This document shows, piece after piece, positions 50,067-63,735 of a DNA stretch of 64,000 nt; within the stretch, counting starts at the first letter, position 1; each line of letters begins with the position of its first letter. Where the stretch lies: assembly GCF_015832195.1 (NCBI RefSeq), contig NC_052046.1, positions 21,630,161-21,694,160 of the forward strand, given 5' to 3'. This DNA is from Motacilla alba alba (taxonomy: Eukaryota > Chordata > Aves > Passeriformes > Motacillidae). The translations under genes and the position numbers were made by a program. The notes under the pieces are model-generated. The model was not told the origin of the DNA. It worked only from the letters and a program-made list of their open reading frames with translations, and made no database searches.

Positions 50067-53000
50067 CTGGGCATCTCTAGGGCAGACCAGGCTCTGGTAG
50101 TTTGGTTGGGAATTTGCCTAATTAACCTTGTATCTCAGGATCCATCAGAGCAGAGGTATCCAAACATATCTCTAATAGTCCAAACCCCCCTAGAAACATC
50201 CCGTGGCAGAGGACCGGACAGAGGAACACATGAATCATCATTTCTCCATTTCCTTGCCAAGTGGGAAATTGCTGCCTATGAAATTTGCCCCATGACACCT
50301 CAGCTGGTGGCCAGAGCGTAGACTCTGCTCCTTGCTGGCCCCAACACCTGAAACAAAGAGCATCCCTGGCAGCCTATAGCATATGCTCCTGCAGGTTATG
50401 CCATCCTTCATCAAGCTGCCTGTTTTGACCAGCACCCTGTGGACCGCTGCCCCTGCTGTGATTAGTTCTCTTTCCTTTCCACATTTGTGAATCTGTCCAC
50501 CACTTTTCCCTGATCCCTCTCTCCTCTCTGTGGTCATGTCATGGCAGTGGATATTGGGATGGAGGACTTTCTTCTTTAAAGATATAATCCTGCTTCTTGA
50601 TGTTTATTAAGGATGCTCCTCACCCAGACTGGTGTACTGCCTTTCCTGATTGGTTCTGCTAGCAGTGCTTTTTGATCCACGTGACATTTACGCATCAGAA
50701 TCAGACATGCTTCAACAAGTTCCGTCTTCTACTTGATAATACTGGCATTTTCTTGTTTATCGCAAGTTGCTTTTTTGTAAGTAAAAACAAAGCCTCAAAT
50801 CCCCACAGGTATCAAACAGATGATCAGCAAATATGATCCTCCCCAAAGATATGTTGTAAATTTTAAATGAATGAAGTGCTAACACTGAAATTGGTAACAT
50901 TGTCTTCTTCTGGCAAACTCATGACAGCAAGTCATGCAATCTGTGAACTCCAAACCAATATCAGGCCTCTGCCAGGGTGTTGTGGGACACCAAGATATTG
51001 GGAGACTACAGCTGAGCCAGAAACCTGCACTTTATCTTTCCATTGGTATCCTACAAGCAGTTTCCGAAAAATTCGCTTAGTAATCAGTCCAGTGGCATGG
51101 ATGTTTACCAGCATGCAAACACCAACACTACCTGAGGCAACCAGAGGTTGCACCTATGTGTGAATATGCCTCTTGCTGTGAGATTCGCATGATACATTAA
51201 GTCAACTTAGCTTGCATGGCTCATGCAGAAGCCAGACAGAACAGGACCTAGCTCTGTCATGGAGCAAGGAGATGCCATGCTGGGCAAGCTAGTTTCTCTG
51301 CACTGCCAGCATAATTCTGGGTCTGTGAGAAAGACAGAAGTGATAATTTTGCAGCAAAGGAGGATCAGAAAATCCTTGGACAAATGTGATGATCTGTCCT
51401 CATTCTGCACTCTATGGAAGGAAGACATGGACTAGAGCATGCAGCTCCTCACAGTGCCTGTTTTTTCCCACCAGCCTGCTCAAAGTCAGCAAATCAACAG
51501 CAGAGTCTATTGCCCAGGAAGCATCCACAGCTGTTAATTGGATTTTTGGCTAATGTCCATGGTTTTCAGATAATCAGCAAGCTGCAGATGTGCCTAAGTA
51601 GCTGACCCTCCCACAGATACACTGGGACATTAAGTGACAAGATTATCCCAGTGCTTCATGCTCCTACTCAATGGGAACACGTTATTTTTCAGGTTTTGAA
51701 CTAAAAATGTGTAGTAGGTAATTGAAGGAAAGTATTTTACTGTTGGTTAGAGGAGCAAATAAATTAAGTAAAATAGAACAGAAGGAAAATAAAACCCCTC
51801 TACAGTAATGGCGTTTGAAATCCTCAGCAGCCAGAGCTTTACAGAGGTGCCAGCACTCAGGTTTGCTCTGCGGCAAGCACAGGCTCTGGGTCTGGATCAT
51901 CCTGTCTTCATGCCTCAAGTGCCTGTGAGAAGGTGAAATTGTTTGGCTGCCAAAAGGGTGAGCTGAAGAGCAAGGTACAAGTGCATACAGGCTTTGTGCA
52001 GCTGCAGTGACCTGCTGAGCACTGCTTGCCACGCCTGAGGAGACCCTTTCTTGCTGGACTGGAGCATGTTTGGGACTGCAGGTCTGCACTGCACTGACAG
52101 TGTTAGCTCTTAGGGACATGCACACATGAGGGAAGAGATGGAAGGTAAATAACGTGACACAGACTGGGGATTATTAGGGAAGACCAGCTATTTTTGCAAA
52201 ATCAGGATCATGACTGCCAAGTACTATGTGGGTCCTTCACATCCTGCACCAATCTTCATGACTCTTCCTGGTCCATAGGGGACATATCTGGCCATCCTTT
52301 CTTCTTGCCTACCAGAAGTGCCATAAAGTCTCACAGAGACTTGCATACCTTCCAGTGCTGGAAGCAGTGCCTTAGCGACACAGCTGAACTGCAGTTTCTG
52401 GGAAGCTAATCGTACTGTGTTTTGCACATAAGAAATTTAGCATGGGATTACTGTGGGATTTCTTTTTGTAGCTTAAGAGTTAATGCCAAATGTTTCTCAA
52501 TAGGCACCAGCTGAGCTGCAGGTAGCAGATATGCAGAACTGTATCCTTCAAAGTGTAGTCATGACTCTGAAGGGAAAGGATCCCACAGGGAAAGGCAGCA
52601 TGGACTGAGGCTAGAAGGGAGATGCAGAACTGGGAGAATCCTATTGTCTGTTGCTCTAATATGCCTCACATCTAACTCTAGGGAGCCTAACAAAGAGGCA
52701 GCTCTATGTGCACACAGCCCTGAGGTTGAAGCCTCCTAGGCACACACTGGTCCTGTTGGCTGCTACTGAGGAATGATCTGACCATGTACAAACATGGGGA
52801 TGCAGAAGACTGCCATTGTAGCAGCAAGAGTGGTTTTGAAGCATTGTTTCTGCTTAAAGATCCAGCACTTTTATCAGGAGAAGGCAAGACACATGTGCAA
52901 TGTGATCAGCTACTATTCTTGCTTATCTGTAGGAGTCTGAGTGGGTATGAGCAAGCATAGGCAGCTGGCACACTCTGGTCTGATCTGCATATGCACCTTC

Positions 53001-56000
53001 CTGCCTGGTTACTGCTCACTTCCCCACTAGAAACAAAAGCTGTGTTAAAACTTGGATTTTGCCACCAGGATATGCCAAGGTATGTGGAAAGGAAGATGCT
53101 TGTCCACTGACTAGTATACACCATAGCAGGCTGCAAGTAGGTGTTAGGCGTACCCGGTGCTTGATCTTTGCTCATATCCTGGTGCCACTGGATCAGGTGA
53201 TGGGCAGCCCTGGGCTGTGATGGAGCTTGGAGTTGCAGACATTTTCTTGCCAGGGGCTGCACTAGCCTGGGACACTCTGTCACAGTGCAATGACCACTCC
53301 TGTTGGCAGTGGAAGGCCAGCTCTTCAGGCCACCTGTGCTTGTATCCTCTCACAGCTCGATGCTACATTTAAGTAGGCATCCATGGGCACACATGTACTA
53401 AAGAGGGTCTTACTACCTCATGCCAGTAGGGTAATTTTCAGTCTTCTTGCCTTCTGGGCAGCTATTTTCAACTGGGTAGTAACACAAAGCTGAAATTCAG
53501 CGTTCATGGAGTACTCCATGAATGTGCCAAGGATGGGAGAGTTGTCTTGGTCCTGCAGTAGAAGCTGTTGGAGACAGCATTTCTTGTCTCTGAAAATATC
53601 TAAGCAGGTATCTGACCCAGCTGTGGGAAGGTGCTGGTGGCACCTGCCTAACATCTTCCTGTGCCTGATGGAGAAAGAAAGGTTCCTGCAACCAGCATTT
53701 TGGCACACCCCAACAGGACAACTCACTCTCTTGACACCAAAGAGAGTGTGGGTGTGTCACTTGAACAAAGCCAGGCTGTAGCGTGCTGAATTAGGAGCTA
53801 CAGCACCAGTCAGAGTTGCTGGGACAGGGAGTGTGACTATTCTCACCTGCACATAGCAGATGCTGGGTCAGTGCCTCTGCCAGGCAGAGGTCTGCATCTT
53901 TGCGGGACTTCGAAAACCTGGGTGTAAAATCTGAGAACTGTGGGCCTGAAGGAGATGAAGTCAGGGAAGGGCTTCCTCCAGAGGATGCAGCGAAAATCAG
54001 CAGGCAAACAAGAGGAGCAGACTGAACCACAGAGCAATAGGAACCATTTTAGGACTAGTCTCATTCTTTAGATTTAAATTACAATAGACAGGCCTGTGGT
54101 TTTACTTCTGGATTATTATATGGCTGTGGCATTTTGAGATAATTTTAGGCTACCTTCTATTAACTTTTAATTACTTGAATTGAAGACAGAGAAGGTAAGG
54201 CTAACCTAGTTCTTTTCACATGCTCAGTCTAGAACAATGATTCACCTGCATAGAAAAATTGTTCTTATCACAGCAGAATGATTTCCACTCTTGATTGTAT
54301 TCTTAATGTCATGGTTAGAGACTTGTTTATGTTTCATAATGAATTTTCATTTGCAGGAAGTTCAAGCTTGGCTTCAGAATTGTGCTCAGAACTGGAACCC
54401 TATTTATCAAACCTCAGCTTGGAAACAAGTCATCACTCAAAGATTTTAAAGAAATACAGATGGTTGGAGGTTAGCAGTTATCACAAAATGTGTTTGGTTT
54501 CTGCTCTTCAAAAATACAATCTATAGAGTCCATCATCTCTCCACAATTTGAGGGAAACAATTAACCTATCAATGAAAAGCACCTGCTTGCAGGCATGTGC
54601 TGCAAAATGTGTGGTGTATTTGAAGAATGTAGAGACAAATGTTATTGTAACATAATCTAGTTAAGTAGAGTGAAATTTTAATTAATGCTTGCCACTGCTA
54701 TATAAATTAAATATCTTCGAAATAAAACTCAAAATAGCTACTCTTATTACTGGTTCAGAAGAACTTTTGTGTAGTTAGTGCCAAAGTACTTTGGTGGACT
54801 AGGCTTCAAATGTCTCAAGACTTAAACTCCTCAGATGGGTGGAGAGGAGAGAATGAAATTGTTCAATGCAGAGGACAAGAATGCTCCTGAAGTTCTTCTG
54901 TGACTCTTAATCTAATGAAGAAATCACTCTAGAGCCACCGAATATAGTTGTGGTTGTTTTAGTAACATCTTGTATATAGAATAATTGAAAGCTGAAGAGA
55001 AGAAGGGTGAAGTGGACTGTTACAATCATTCTCTCAGAAATGTAGAAATATTCTTTATTATATTAGTCTTTGGCTGTTCATTACCTGCAGTCCTGTATTC
55101 GGACCTCATGCTGCTTGGGCTGGCAGCTGTGCTATTCAATGCAGCTGGTGCCCATGAAATGATTTGCAAGAAACATCCCATCTCCAAAAAAGTCTGCCGT
55201 GGATGTTCACCTAATCTGAAGAAAGATATAGCTCTTGACTGCCACAGACCACTCTCAGGTCTAATGTTTCAAAGTACAAATCCTCCTCTGAGCTAAGGGA
55301 TTGCCTGGAGCCCAAGGGTTTCTAGCACTTAATCCTTGGCACTGGGCTGGAGGCTCTGCCCCAGCCCAGTCAGTGTGGCTTGGTGTAACAGGCACCCAGC
55401 AGGCATCATTTTCTCTGGCAAGCATCAGCAGAAACAGGTTTGCCCCTGTCACACCAAAAAGGAATGGAGGGCTTGGGGCACTCCTGAGAATAACTGCCTG
55501 GTAGGACAGGGGCCTGGCACAAGGCACACCAGAGTGATTTGTGATGTGGTGTTAGCAGGTGTGTGTAGTATTGGTCTTGATCTGTCTCATTTCTGCTTTT
55601 GATGGTCCTTTGAGATAGCATTGATAGTGTCTCTCCCTCTAATCTGGCAAATATGTGTTGACCTAAAGAAGAATGTCTGTGAGGGGAAGAAAGCACAGCT
55701 TTCCTGAACACACCAGTGTAGGAGGATGCCTTGCAGGCAGATTTTGTGGTAAAGCCTGTCAAGTTGACAGGGGACCTGGACACAGTTTCTCAGGCTCTAA
55801 ACAAGTATGCCAACTGTTTGGCCACTGAATAACAGAGAAGCACATTTTCCTCCAGTTGTTTGGTTTGAAAGGGTGTTTTTAATGCCTTTTTTCTTTTATC
55901 AGTGATAACCACATCACCTCAAGGTAGAGTCTGAGACAGCCCTCTATGAAGGGAGGAGATGACTAACAGCCAAAAGAGACACTGTTAGGATGTTTAGCTC

Positions 56001-57466
56001 TGGAGTTTTTTTATACTCAGGCATTCTTCAGGTGTAGAACTTGGCAAAGATATATTCCTCCTATTTTTTTAGCACAGTCCATTCTGTTCTGCTCTCTCTC
56101 AGTGTCCCCAGTCAGATAATCCTTGTCTGAGAGGTATGAAGTCATTGCAGGGGCATTGTTTTGAGCCTGAAGAGCAGAAGTGGAAAGTACTGGGAAGCAA
56201 CATGCACCTCCAGGCAAACCCACCAGACCAATATCACCCTGAGAATGGGCCAGGGAAGCTGATGGGTGCCTGCTGTCTTCTTCACCATGGGCTTTGTGGC
56301 AAAGGGTGTTTTCAGCAGCAGGGCTATTGTGAACTCTATCCATTGTGTCCTGTGTGGAGACCTTTTTATGTTGGTTGTCTCCACAGTGGAACTGCAAGGT
56401 GGCATCACTCAGCCCCAGGCTGACAAATTTTGTAGAAGAGGTGGAGAAGTTTGTGTAGTTCTGTATTTCTTGGTACTTACAGGCAAGAAATTTTGTGCTT
56501 GGCCTTTTGCAACTTTATGCTCAGGCATTTTCTTTCATACCCTCTGAGTCTTAGGTTGGCTATTGCAAGAAACAAATCATAAAATTAGCAGTTCAAAGTT
56601 CCTGGTTTTTATCAGCCTGTCCCCCTTCAGAGTGCTCATGGCTGAGAATATTTCATGTGAAGATAAAAGAATATACTGTATTTACAGAATAAGCCCTGTT
56701 CCTTCTCCCAGGTTTAAGACAGGTGTTGTAAGTGTCAGCCCATGTCTGCAGCCAGGAGAAGCCCCATGCCTGAAGAAGGATCAGGCAGGTTCTGCCTTAG
56801 CTCATTTAGGTTTTCAAGAAGCTGTTTCTTCCCAGAAAGGCACTTAACAATGAGGAAGAGCAGAGCAAGGGCTGGCCAAAGGCTGGGTGGATCTACTTCT
56901 TTAGCACAATTGAAGTTAATCTAAGCTGTGCTGAGGGGATTTCACAGTCCTGCCAAGAGCTCATTCTCACTGCCCTATTGTTGCACTCAAAATGAACAGA
57001 GCAGCAAATTTTCTCATCAAATCTATTTTTCCTTCCAGTGAAACTTGTGCATGTATCATTCAGCAGAAGTCGGAGGAGGTGGCAGTCAGTGGGAGGTGTT
57101 CTTGATGGGTCCTCTGGGGCTATCAAATCATATAGGATTGAGAGTTTTGGGCATTTTTATATTGAACTTCCTTAAGACCTTTTCCATCTGCAAATGTGCA
57201 GTCTTTCCCTCTATCTTTGAATAATGCTTTGTGTATCCATTCTGGATGGCAACAAATGAATCTTCAGGCAGCTTTAGACAATACAATGCAAAAAACAATA
57301 GGCTGAAACAAAGTTGCTTTCTCCTCCAAAGCCTCTCGTGGCTTTTGATTGTCACTGCCTATTTGCTTGCTGTTTCTTTTTTCTTTTGGGAGAAATTTGG
57401 TTTGTTAACCAGATTATCTTCATTGTGAAATGATAAATGACTGCACCTCAGCTGCCAGTAGTCCAA

Positions 57467-57651
57467 GCTGCCTGGAAAATAAATCTGTGAGTCCAAGTTG
57501 TTCTAAGAATTTGCTGATTTCTTTGGGGAAATATGAACAAAATTAGTATGATGCTTATGTAATCACTTACTAAAGCTATGTTCATATTTCCCCAAAGAAA
57601 TCATCAAATTCTTAGAACAACTTGGACTCACAGATTTATTTTCCAGGCAGC
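57467..57651. repeat. Near-perfect inverted repeat, 73-bp arms
   Basis: The left arm (57,467-57,539) starts GCTGCCTGGAAAATAAATC and ends GGGGAAATATGAACA. The right arm (57,579-57,651) is its reverse complement with one difference: the left arm has TTGCTG where the right arm, read in reverse, has TTGATG. The 39-bp spacer holds a further inverted pair, TTAGTA (57,543-57,548) and TACTAA (57,568-57,573), so a stem of about 79 bp with a small offset could form. The right arm directly abuts the readable start of a plus-strand CR1. It could be a small non-autonomous DNA element, a fold-back duplication made during repair, or the source of a long RNA hairpin if transcribed. No target duplication is seen at the outer ends. 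Confidence 0.97.
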
Positions 57652-58012
57652 CAGGGTGTTAAGCTTGGGGAAAAGGAAGCTTGGGGGGAACCACCTGAAA
57701 GGATGTTGTAGCCAGGTGGGGTCAGTCTCTTTTCTCAGGCAACAAGTGACAGGACAAGAGGAAATGGCCTCAAGCTGTGCCAGTGGAGATTCAAGCTGGA
57801 CATCAGAAAGAATATCTGTATGGAAAGGGCTGTTAAACATTGGGTAGGACTGGTCAGGAAGGTGGTGTAATCACCATTCTAGAAGGTGTGCAAGAAAAAT
57901 CTGGATGTGGCATTAGTGACATGCTTTAGTTTAAAAGGCTGTGATCAGCCAAAGATTGGACTTGACAATCTCAGACATATGTCCCAATGTGAAAGATTTT
58001 TTGTGATTCTCT
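57652..58012 (+). mobile_element. CR1 LINE 3' fragment, plus strand
   Basis: Recognisable CR1 3' sequence includes ACCTGAAAGGATGTTGTAGC, TCTCTTTTCTCAGGCAACAA, AGGAAATGGCCTCAAGCTGT and ATTGGACTTGACAATCTCAG, ending with a degenerate TGTGATTCTCTGG tail. It is 5' truncated and about 360 bp long. It is visibly diverged, with many small changes from the familiar sequence. Its 5' junction coincides with the right arm of the inverted repeat. Confidence 0.88.
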
Positions 58013-61000
58013 GGTTGCCAGCCTCCAGCTGCCTGCAGTATTGGGACCAGAGACACCAAGAAGCTTGCAACAACAGCTGGGGAAAACAACTCTCCCAAAT
58101 TTGCTGCATGGCATGAAAGCAATGTAAGAAATATTTAGCTTGTCAGGCTAAATAACAAAAGCCTCAGCCTTTTAGTGTTGTTAAGTTATCTTAAGTGGTG
58201 CTACTGGATGCTGAAAGGTTAAAATGTGTGGGAGGAGTGTTTGCTTAAAGCTCCACACTTCTCTTCAGGGCTGCTCTTTGGATTTTCTGTCCCCAGCCAC
58301 CATGGAGCACTGTCAGCCTTTCCTGGGTCTCTCTCCATTCATTCTTCCAGCCCTTCCAGCCCTCCAAAATTGTGAACTCCCACTGCAACCATTCCCTCAC
58401 TGAGAATATTCATTTGGGTTTTCTTCCTCATCTGTAGCCACCTAATTATCTTAAACGTGAAGCCTCCATCTCTGTTAAATTTAACTGACAAGGACAGCAA
58501 CAGGATCAAAAACTTTTGAGAGGCATATGGGATTGACAGATATAAACCGTGTTGTTACAAAAGACTATCTTTCTTAGGAAGTGAGGGTAAAAAAAAGGTT
58601 AACATTATTTCAGTGTTGCCTGTATTCTGAAGGTATGTCTGTACAGCGTAGTGTGGTGCCTCACTGGGACCTGAGCAAGCTCCACCTGAATCTTCATGCC
58701 AGTGACACAGCATGTATGCAGATAAGTTTGAATGTAGGTGGTATGTCTTCTGTTTGGGGCAGCTGTGATGTTTCTGTTTTGGGAGCTAGCTTATCTGGTA
58801 TTAGACTGAGTAAGTTCTCCAGTACATTGCATTGTGCAATGCAGACATACCTAAATAGTTAATATGAATTGTAGAATTCCCTTGAAATCTGCTCTCCAAT
58901 TGTGGATTAGAGGCCAAATATGGAGTAATTTGAACAAGAGACTCCTGAGATGCAACCCATTTCTAAAAAATTCATATGCCATCCAAATGTTACTGCTGTT
59001 ACAGTACACCATTTACTGGTTGCTTACATCTGGACATCACACTGTGCCTCTGATCCTCTCTGGGCTGCTAACATGTCATCCACTTGAAGTATGGTGGTTG
59101 ACACTCAGGAACATTTAGGGAGAGAGTACTAGAAATAAGAAATGAGCATACAGACTGATTCTCGCTGGATTAAGGTGAGAAAGTAAAGGAAATTAGAGTT
59201 GCATGCACAGCTGGACATGGTTTATGGGCAGCTGGGAGCGTTTCTGACAGCTCTGGGAATATGAATTGTAGCATTGCTATGTTTCCACCTGCTTTTTTCT
59301 TGTCAAAATTCAGTCCTAAGAGCAAAATTGTCGTTCTTACAGTCCCTGTTTCAATGGGCTCTGAAACTCCCACGCATGCTCCATCTGTTCTGAAAGCTCC
59401 TATGCCTTAGAAGGGAGAGAGAATAAATGTATTGTGGGGTCACTTGACACAGTGTGTTCTGTAGATATGGCCTGCCCCACACACATATGCTTTTCATACA
59501 CAGATTGCTCTAAAACTCCACATGGCCCAGCCCTATTAAGCCCAAATACTGATTTCCTGCAGCAAATGTGTTCTGTTGAGAGGTGTTGTCCTTCTGTCAA
59601 AGCGTCCCTGAGGTATGGACCACAGAAAGAGGGCTGTGTACAGTATTTGCCAGACTGTCATAATTTCTTCAGTGAACAGCAGGGGAAAAAAATAAGCACC
59701 AAATCCTCTACAAACAGACTCTCTGACTTTGCACCAGTCTTCATGTATGTCATGTTATCACAGTCCAAATCCTTCACTGCCTCTGTTCAAGGGAACTTGG
59801 CATCTAGCATTTCTTCAGAGACTCCTTGCTGAGGGACACTGATCCAACACTGAACTCCCTGTGGAGTCTACTGGGCCAAGGTGGGCACAGTGCTGGCAGA
59901 GGCAAATGTTCTTATCTCAGTGCAAGCTCACCTTGTGTTGCTCTTGGTTTGCCACCCACTCTCCTTCCCCAAAGCCTGCCTGCCTGCTGTGGCTTGCAGG
60001 AGTGAGGGCTGCCCTCTGGATGCTCTGATCCTCCCCCATGCAGATTTCTGCTGGCACAAGCAGAATCAAGGAGAGGTGTGAATACAGGAAGAATGCTCAT
60101 GTATGCCAGTTTTGGGCAGTTGTCCTGCATGCTGATGATGGCATTTCCCCAGCCCTTTTTCTGCTGTAATTCTTTTAAGCGATGCTGGGATATGATGGCT
60201 GATTAGGTGGGTGTCATCATACTACATAGGAAAAGCAACATTGTTGTTACATTTTGAAGCATTTGAAAAATGAATGCTATCATGTAGGGAGGTTGATGGT
60301 TCCTGGTACTTTCCAAAACATGAATTCAACGCTTAAAGACTTGAAGCACAATTGACTTGAACTTCTCAATACTGGAAAATTCGAGATTTGTCTTCTTCAG
60401 TATCACTTTCACAACAACCTTAACTCTGCCTCTGTAGGAAGTGCTCCTCTAGCCTTTCTGAGACTTTATCAGAGTGCCCCATTCCCAAACCTGTGGACAA
60501 TAAGTTGGGATACAGGAGTCCTGTGAGGGCACAGGGAGGCCCTGCCTTGCTTGGAAAAAGGCTGAGGTGAAGTCAGTTGTGAGGAAGGAGGAGCTGAGTC
60601 CTGTGTGTCCTTGCTTAATTGTCCTATCCCAATGAAGAATGGGCTATAGAGATGCCCATAATGAGGGCAGAAGATGAGAGCATAAAGGATTGCTTAGACC
60701 TTTGAACTCTCCATTCCTTACCAGGCAAAGAGGTGGTGCTCTTCTAAGTTTACTTCCATTTGCTCCTGGAGCATCTCAAAGGTAGAGCAGCAGTGTTTAA
60801 TGATGCCCATAAATCATTAAATAAGCAAGCAAGCTATAAAAAATATGTGCAAATAAACCTTGTGCTGTATGATCTGTATGTATAGGTTGAGGTTATAAAG
60901 CTAACACCAATGAGTTAGCAACAAAAATATACCCAGCACTGCACTGGAGATCAAGATAAGCTGTGTTGGGAAATACTACTCTTTATCCCATGAGCTATCG

Positions 61001-63299
61001 TTATTGGGCTAAAAAATGCTCATTACTATAGTTACATGGAAGTTTTCAACCAGAGCTAGAGTTCAGGCAGCCAAGACTTAGAAATGCTGGCACAGTTTGT
61101 GAAGAAGGAATGCCGATTTCATCCCTGTTTATTCCAGTGGTTTTGTATTATATCCTAGCAGTCTTTCTAATTTGTGACTTTAGCTAATTCCCTTCACTTT
61201 TCCTTGTGTTTACCAGAGTGTGTATCCTCCTGGGTCTTTTACAGAGTGTATGAGAGCAGCCTGGCCTGGTGGAGCATTAGGACAAGAGCCAGCACTGAGA
61301 ACTGGGGCAGTGGGCACCTACCTGGAGTCTTCCAGAGCATCTCTTCCAGCAGTTTGTATTTCCATCTACCACTTGTTTTGCTGTTTGCAGCACTTTACCC
61401 CGTCACTCCTCAGCTGCTTTGTGCTCTCCAAGCTGTATTAAACAAAGGATATCACCAGGTGAAATCATACATCAAATTTTTTTTCCCTGCCTCAGCAGCA
61501 CCTGCAAAGTGTGCCGGTATCTGGGTGTTTCCAATAGGGCACACTTCTCTGGAGCAAGAACCTCCACATTAGCGCTGGATCCCGAGAGAGCAGGCCTCCC
61601 ACTCTGCCTTCAGACACTGAGTTTAGAAAACAGATATTTTGATTGACTCTAAGTTGAAATAACTGTTACGAGTTTATGGCACTTGAAGGGCCTTCCCAAT
61701 AGGGCTATTTGATTTCTTTCTTTGATTACTCTTGTACAGTACTATATTACCTCCTGTGGTGAGTGTGCATGCAGCCAGTCTTTGGGAGCCTTAAGCAGGG
61801 AGAGAGATGCAGCCTTGGAGCTGGTCCCACTGCCTCCCCTTTTCACCTCCTGCCTCACAGGTCACAGTTGAAGGATGTTCCTAGTTTGGGTTTGCTGTTC
61901 ATTTCCCACACTGTGTTGTCACAGAAGAGCCCAGGGAAGACGGTGTTCTTTGATCTGAGAACTAGGGGCAACTATGAACAGGCTAGCAGAAACCATTGTT
62001 ATACAACAATACAAGTGTTTAAAAAACCTACAAAAACCAGGAAGGTGGGATTAAGATATACCCCAAATAAAATGATTGTGTCAGACTGGATGGATTCGGT
62101 TTGTGCCAGAGTCTTTTTTGCCTCAAGCCCACAAATTATATTGTCAGATAATAACAGGCTAAACATTTCTGATTATGTTTATAAAAGCTATCACTTCAAG
62201 TGCCATGAGCTGGCCCAAAGAGCAAAGGTATACTGGCATCAGTGAATAGAGTGCTCTGCTAGTTAGTAAACAATTTGGGCCTGGTTCCTCATGTTGCAAT
62301 ACACTTAAATATTTGGTAATGTCTGATGTCTGACTCATGGCCATTCTATGGATTTACCTGAAGATAGGAGATGCAAGACTGAAAGGGAATTTTCTGTATT
62401 GAACCACAGGGATGGCTCAAGGGAAGCCTTCAAGGATTCAGTGCAGGAGAATGGGTGGGCTTTGGCTTTCACCCCCTTAGGAGCAGTGTAGTTTTGTCAG
62501 ATCTGATTTCCATAGATGTAACCCAGGAGTGTCACTCACAAAGATTTGTGTAGCAGCTTGAATGGGGATGCATCTTTAGCTTTGGCTGTCTGTAGATTAA
62601 AAGGTCAGCTTTTGCATCACTGGGTACACAAGTAATTTAGTACCATGAAATGTTTCACCAGTTTGTGGTTAAACATCAGCTTCCAGCCCTGAACCAGGGG
62701 TTCAGCAATATTGCCTTTCAATAAATGGTGCTAGCAAGATGAAATTTGACCCCATGCATGCAAAATGTTAATAAATTTGTTTGATCTCCACAGCCATTCA
62801 GGGTAGGGTGAAAATAGGTAACCTGGATTTATGGAGAATGATTATTGCCTTCTCCTTTCATTAATTGGATTTTGGGGTAGATTATGTGCTTCAGTGGCGA
62901 AAGGAGAGGGAATCCAGCTCTGAAGTACCAGCCCACACTGCAATAAAAGCAGGTTTGTTGAGGGCCAAGACAGCTCCTTCTTCATGAAGAATTACACTTT
63001 CCTCAGGGGTGATCATGCCAGAGACATGTTGGGGAAAGACACCTCCCAGCCGACATCTCATTGAGGACAGCGCTGCTGCATTACTTCACCCAGCAATACT
63101 TCCACTAATTAAAATTTCTGCAGAGTAACACAAGAAAGAGATTGTATTAAATATTTCAGAAGCTGTAAAAAATGCATTAGAGGAGAGGCTTTTGCAGGCT
63201 GCAAGTCTTGTTCCAGCCACCCTGCACATCCAGATCCTGCTTGAAGTCCCTGATGCCAAGAGGCAAGTATGTGACCAGCTCCCAGCCCACAGACCTCTC
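58013..63299. other. Unique non-coding DNA, no gene seen
   Basis: No exon, RNA gene or clear transposon is recognised. Frames up to 160 codons (61,763-62,245) have no familiar domain. An AT-rich segment near 60.8-60.95 kb has TAAATCATTAAATAAGC-type sequence but is too plain to call. Confidence 0.55.
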
Positions 63300-63735
63300 A
63301 CAGGAAAAACAGGCTTAGCTAGGGGGAATTAATTCAGTTTATTACCAGTCAAATCAAAGTAGTAAAAAAAATTAAAGTAGTAAAGTAAAGAAGTAAATAT
63401 AAATTAAATCTAAAACCACCTTTCTCCCACTTCTCTCTTCTTCTCAGGCTCAAATTCACTCCCATTTTCTCTGACCTCTTCTACAAGAAACATCAGGGGA
63501 CTCACAATTGGGGTTGCAGCCAGCGTGTCACATGTTGTCACTGCCATTCCTCCCTCCTCAGGGTGAGGACTTCTTATGCTCATTCCCTGCTCCAGTGTGG
63601 GTTCCTCTCTTCACAGTGGGCCAGAAGCCCACTCTAGCATGGGCTTCCCACAAGGTCACAAACCTCCTTTGGGCGCACACCTGCTCCAGTGTGGGGCTGT
63701 CCGTGGGATTCAGGTGGATATCTTGGAAAAGCAAA
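63300..63735 (-). mobile_element. Fragment of an avian ERVL-type element with internal minisatellite
   Basis: On the minus strand, GGTAATAAACTGAATTAATT (AATAAA at 63,343-63,338) and the following CTAAGCCTGTTTTTCCTGTG resemble a dispersed avian ERV sequence I recognise. Upstream of it on that strand lies a GC-rich part which, read on the plus strand, has three diverged units of about 42-50 bp, beginning CTGCTCCAGTGTGGG (63,587), CCACTCTAGCATGGG (63,629) and CTGCTCCAGTGTGGG (63,681). The same CTCCAGYGTGGG minisatellite motif is a hallmark of those elements. Family name and limits are from memory and uncertain. No intact retroviral gene is present. Confidence 0.55.

Larger units (their letters stand above)
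47066..57466. other. Long unique non-coding stretch, no gene seen
   Basis: About 10 kb without a clear transposon. The part from 49.6 to 56.6 kb is somewhat richer in GC and carries many overlapping frames of 60-150 codons on both strands; none shows a domain, signal peptide or convincing splice-flanked exon. A 30-bp-period duplication (50.0 kb) and a possible conserved element (49.3 kb) are listed separately. A gene with unfamiliar or very short exons cannot be excluded. Confidence 0.5.

Noticed and set aside
53418..53781. Overlapping frames of 87-102 codons on both strands
   Set aside because: Mirror-strand frames with no domain; neither strand shows a better coding pattern.
54340..54451. 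Exon-like stretch after a TTTCATTTGCAG acceptor-type sequence, encoding a Trp-rich peptide to a stop codon
   Set aside because: Only about 37 codons with no family match and no partner exon. Acceptor-like strings are common by chance.
61763..62245. 160-codon plus-strand frame
   Set aside because: No recognisable domain, no splice or promoter context and ordinary sequence texture. This length can occur by chance in 64 kb.
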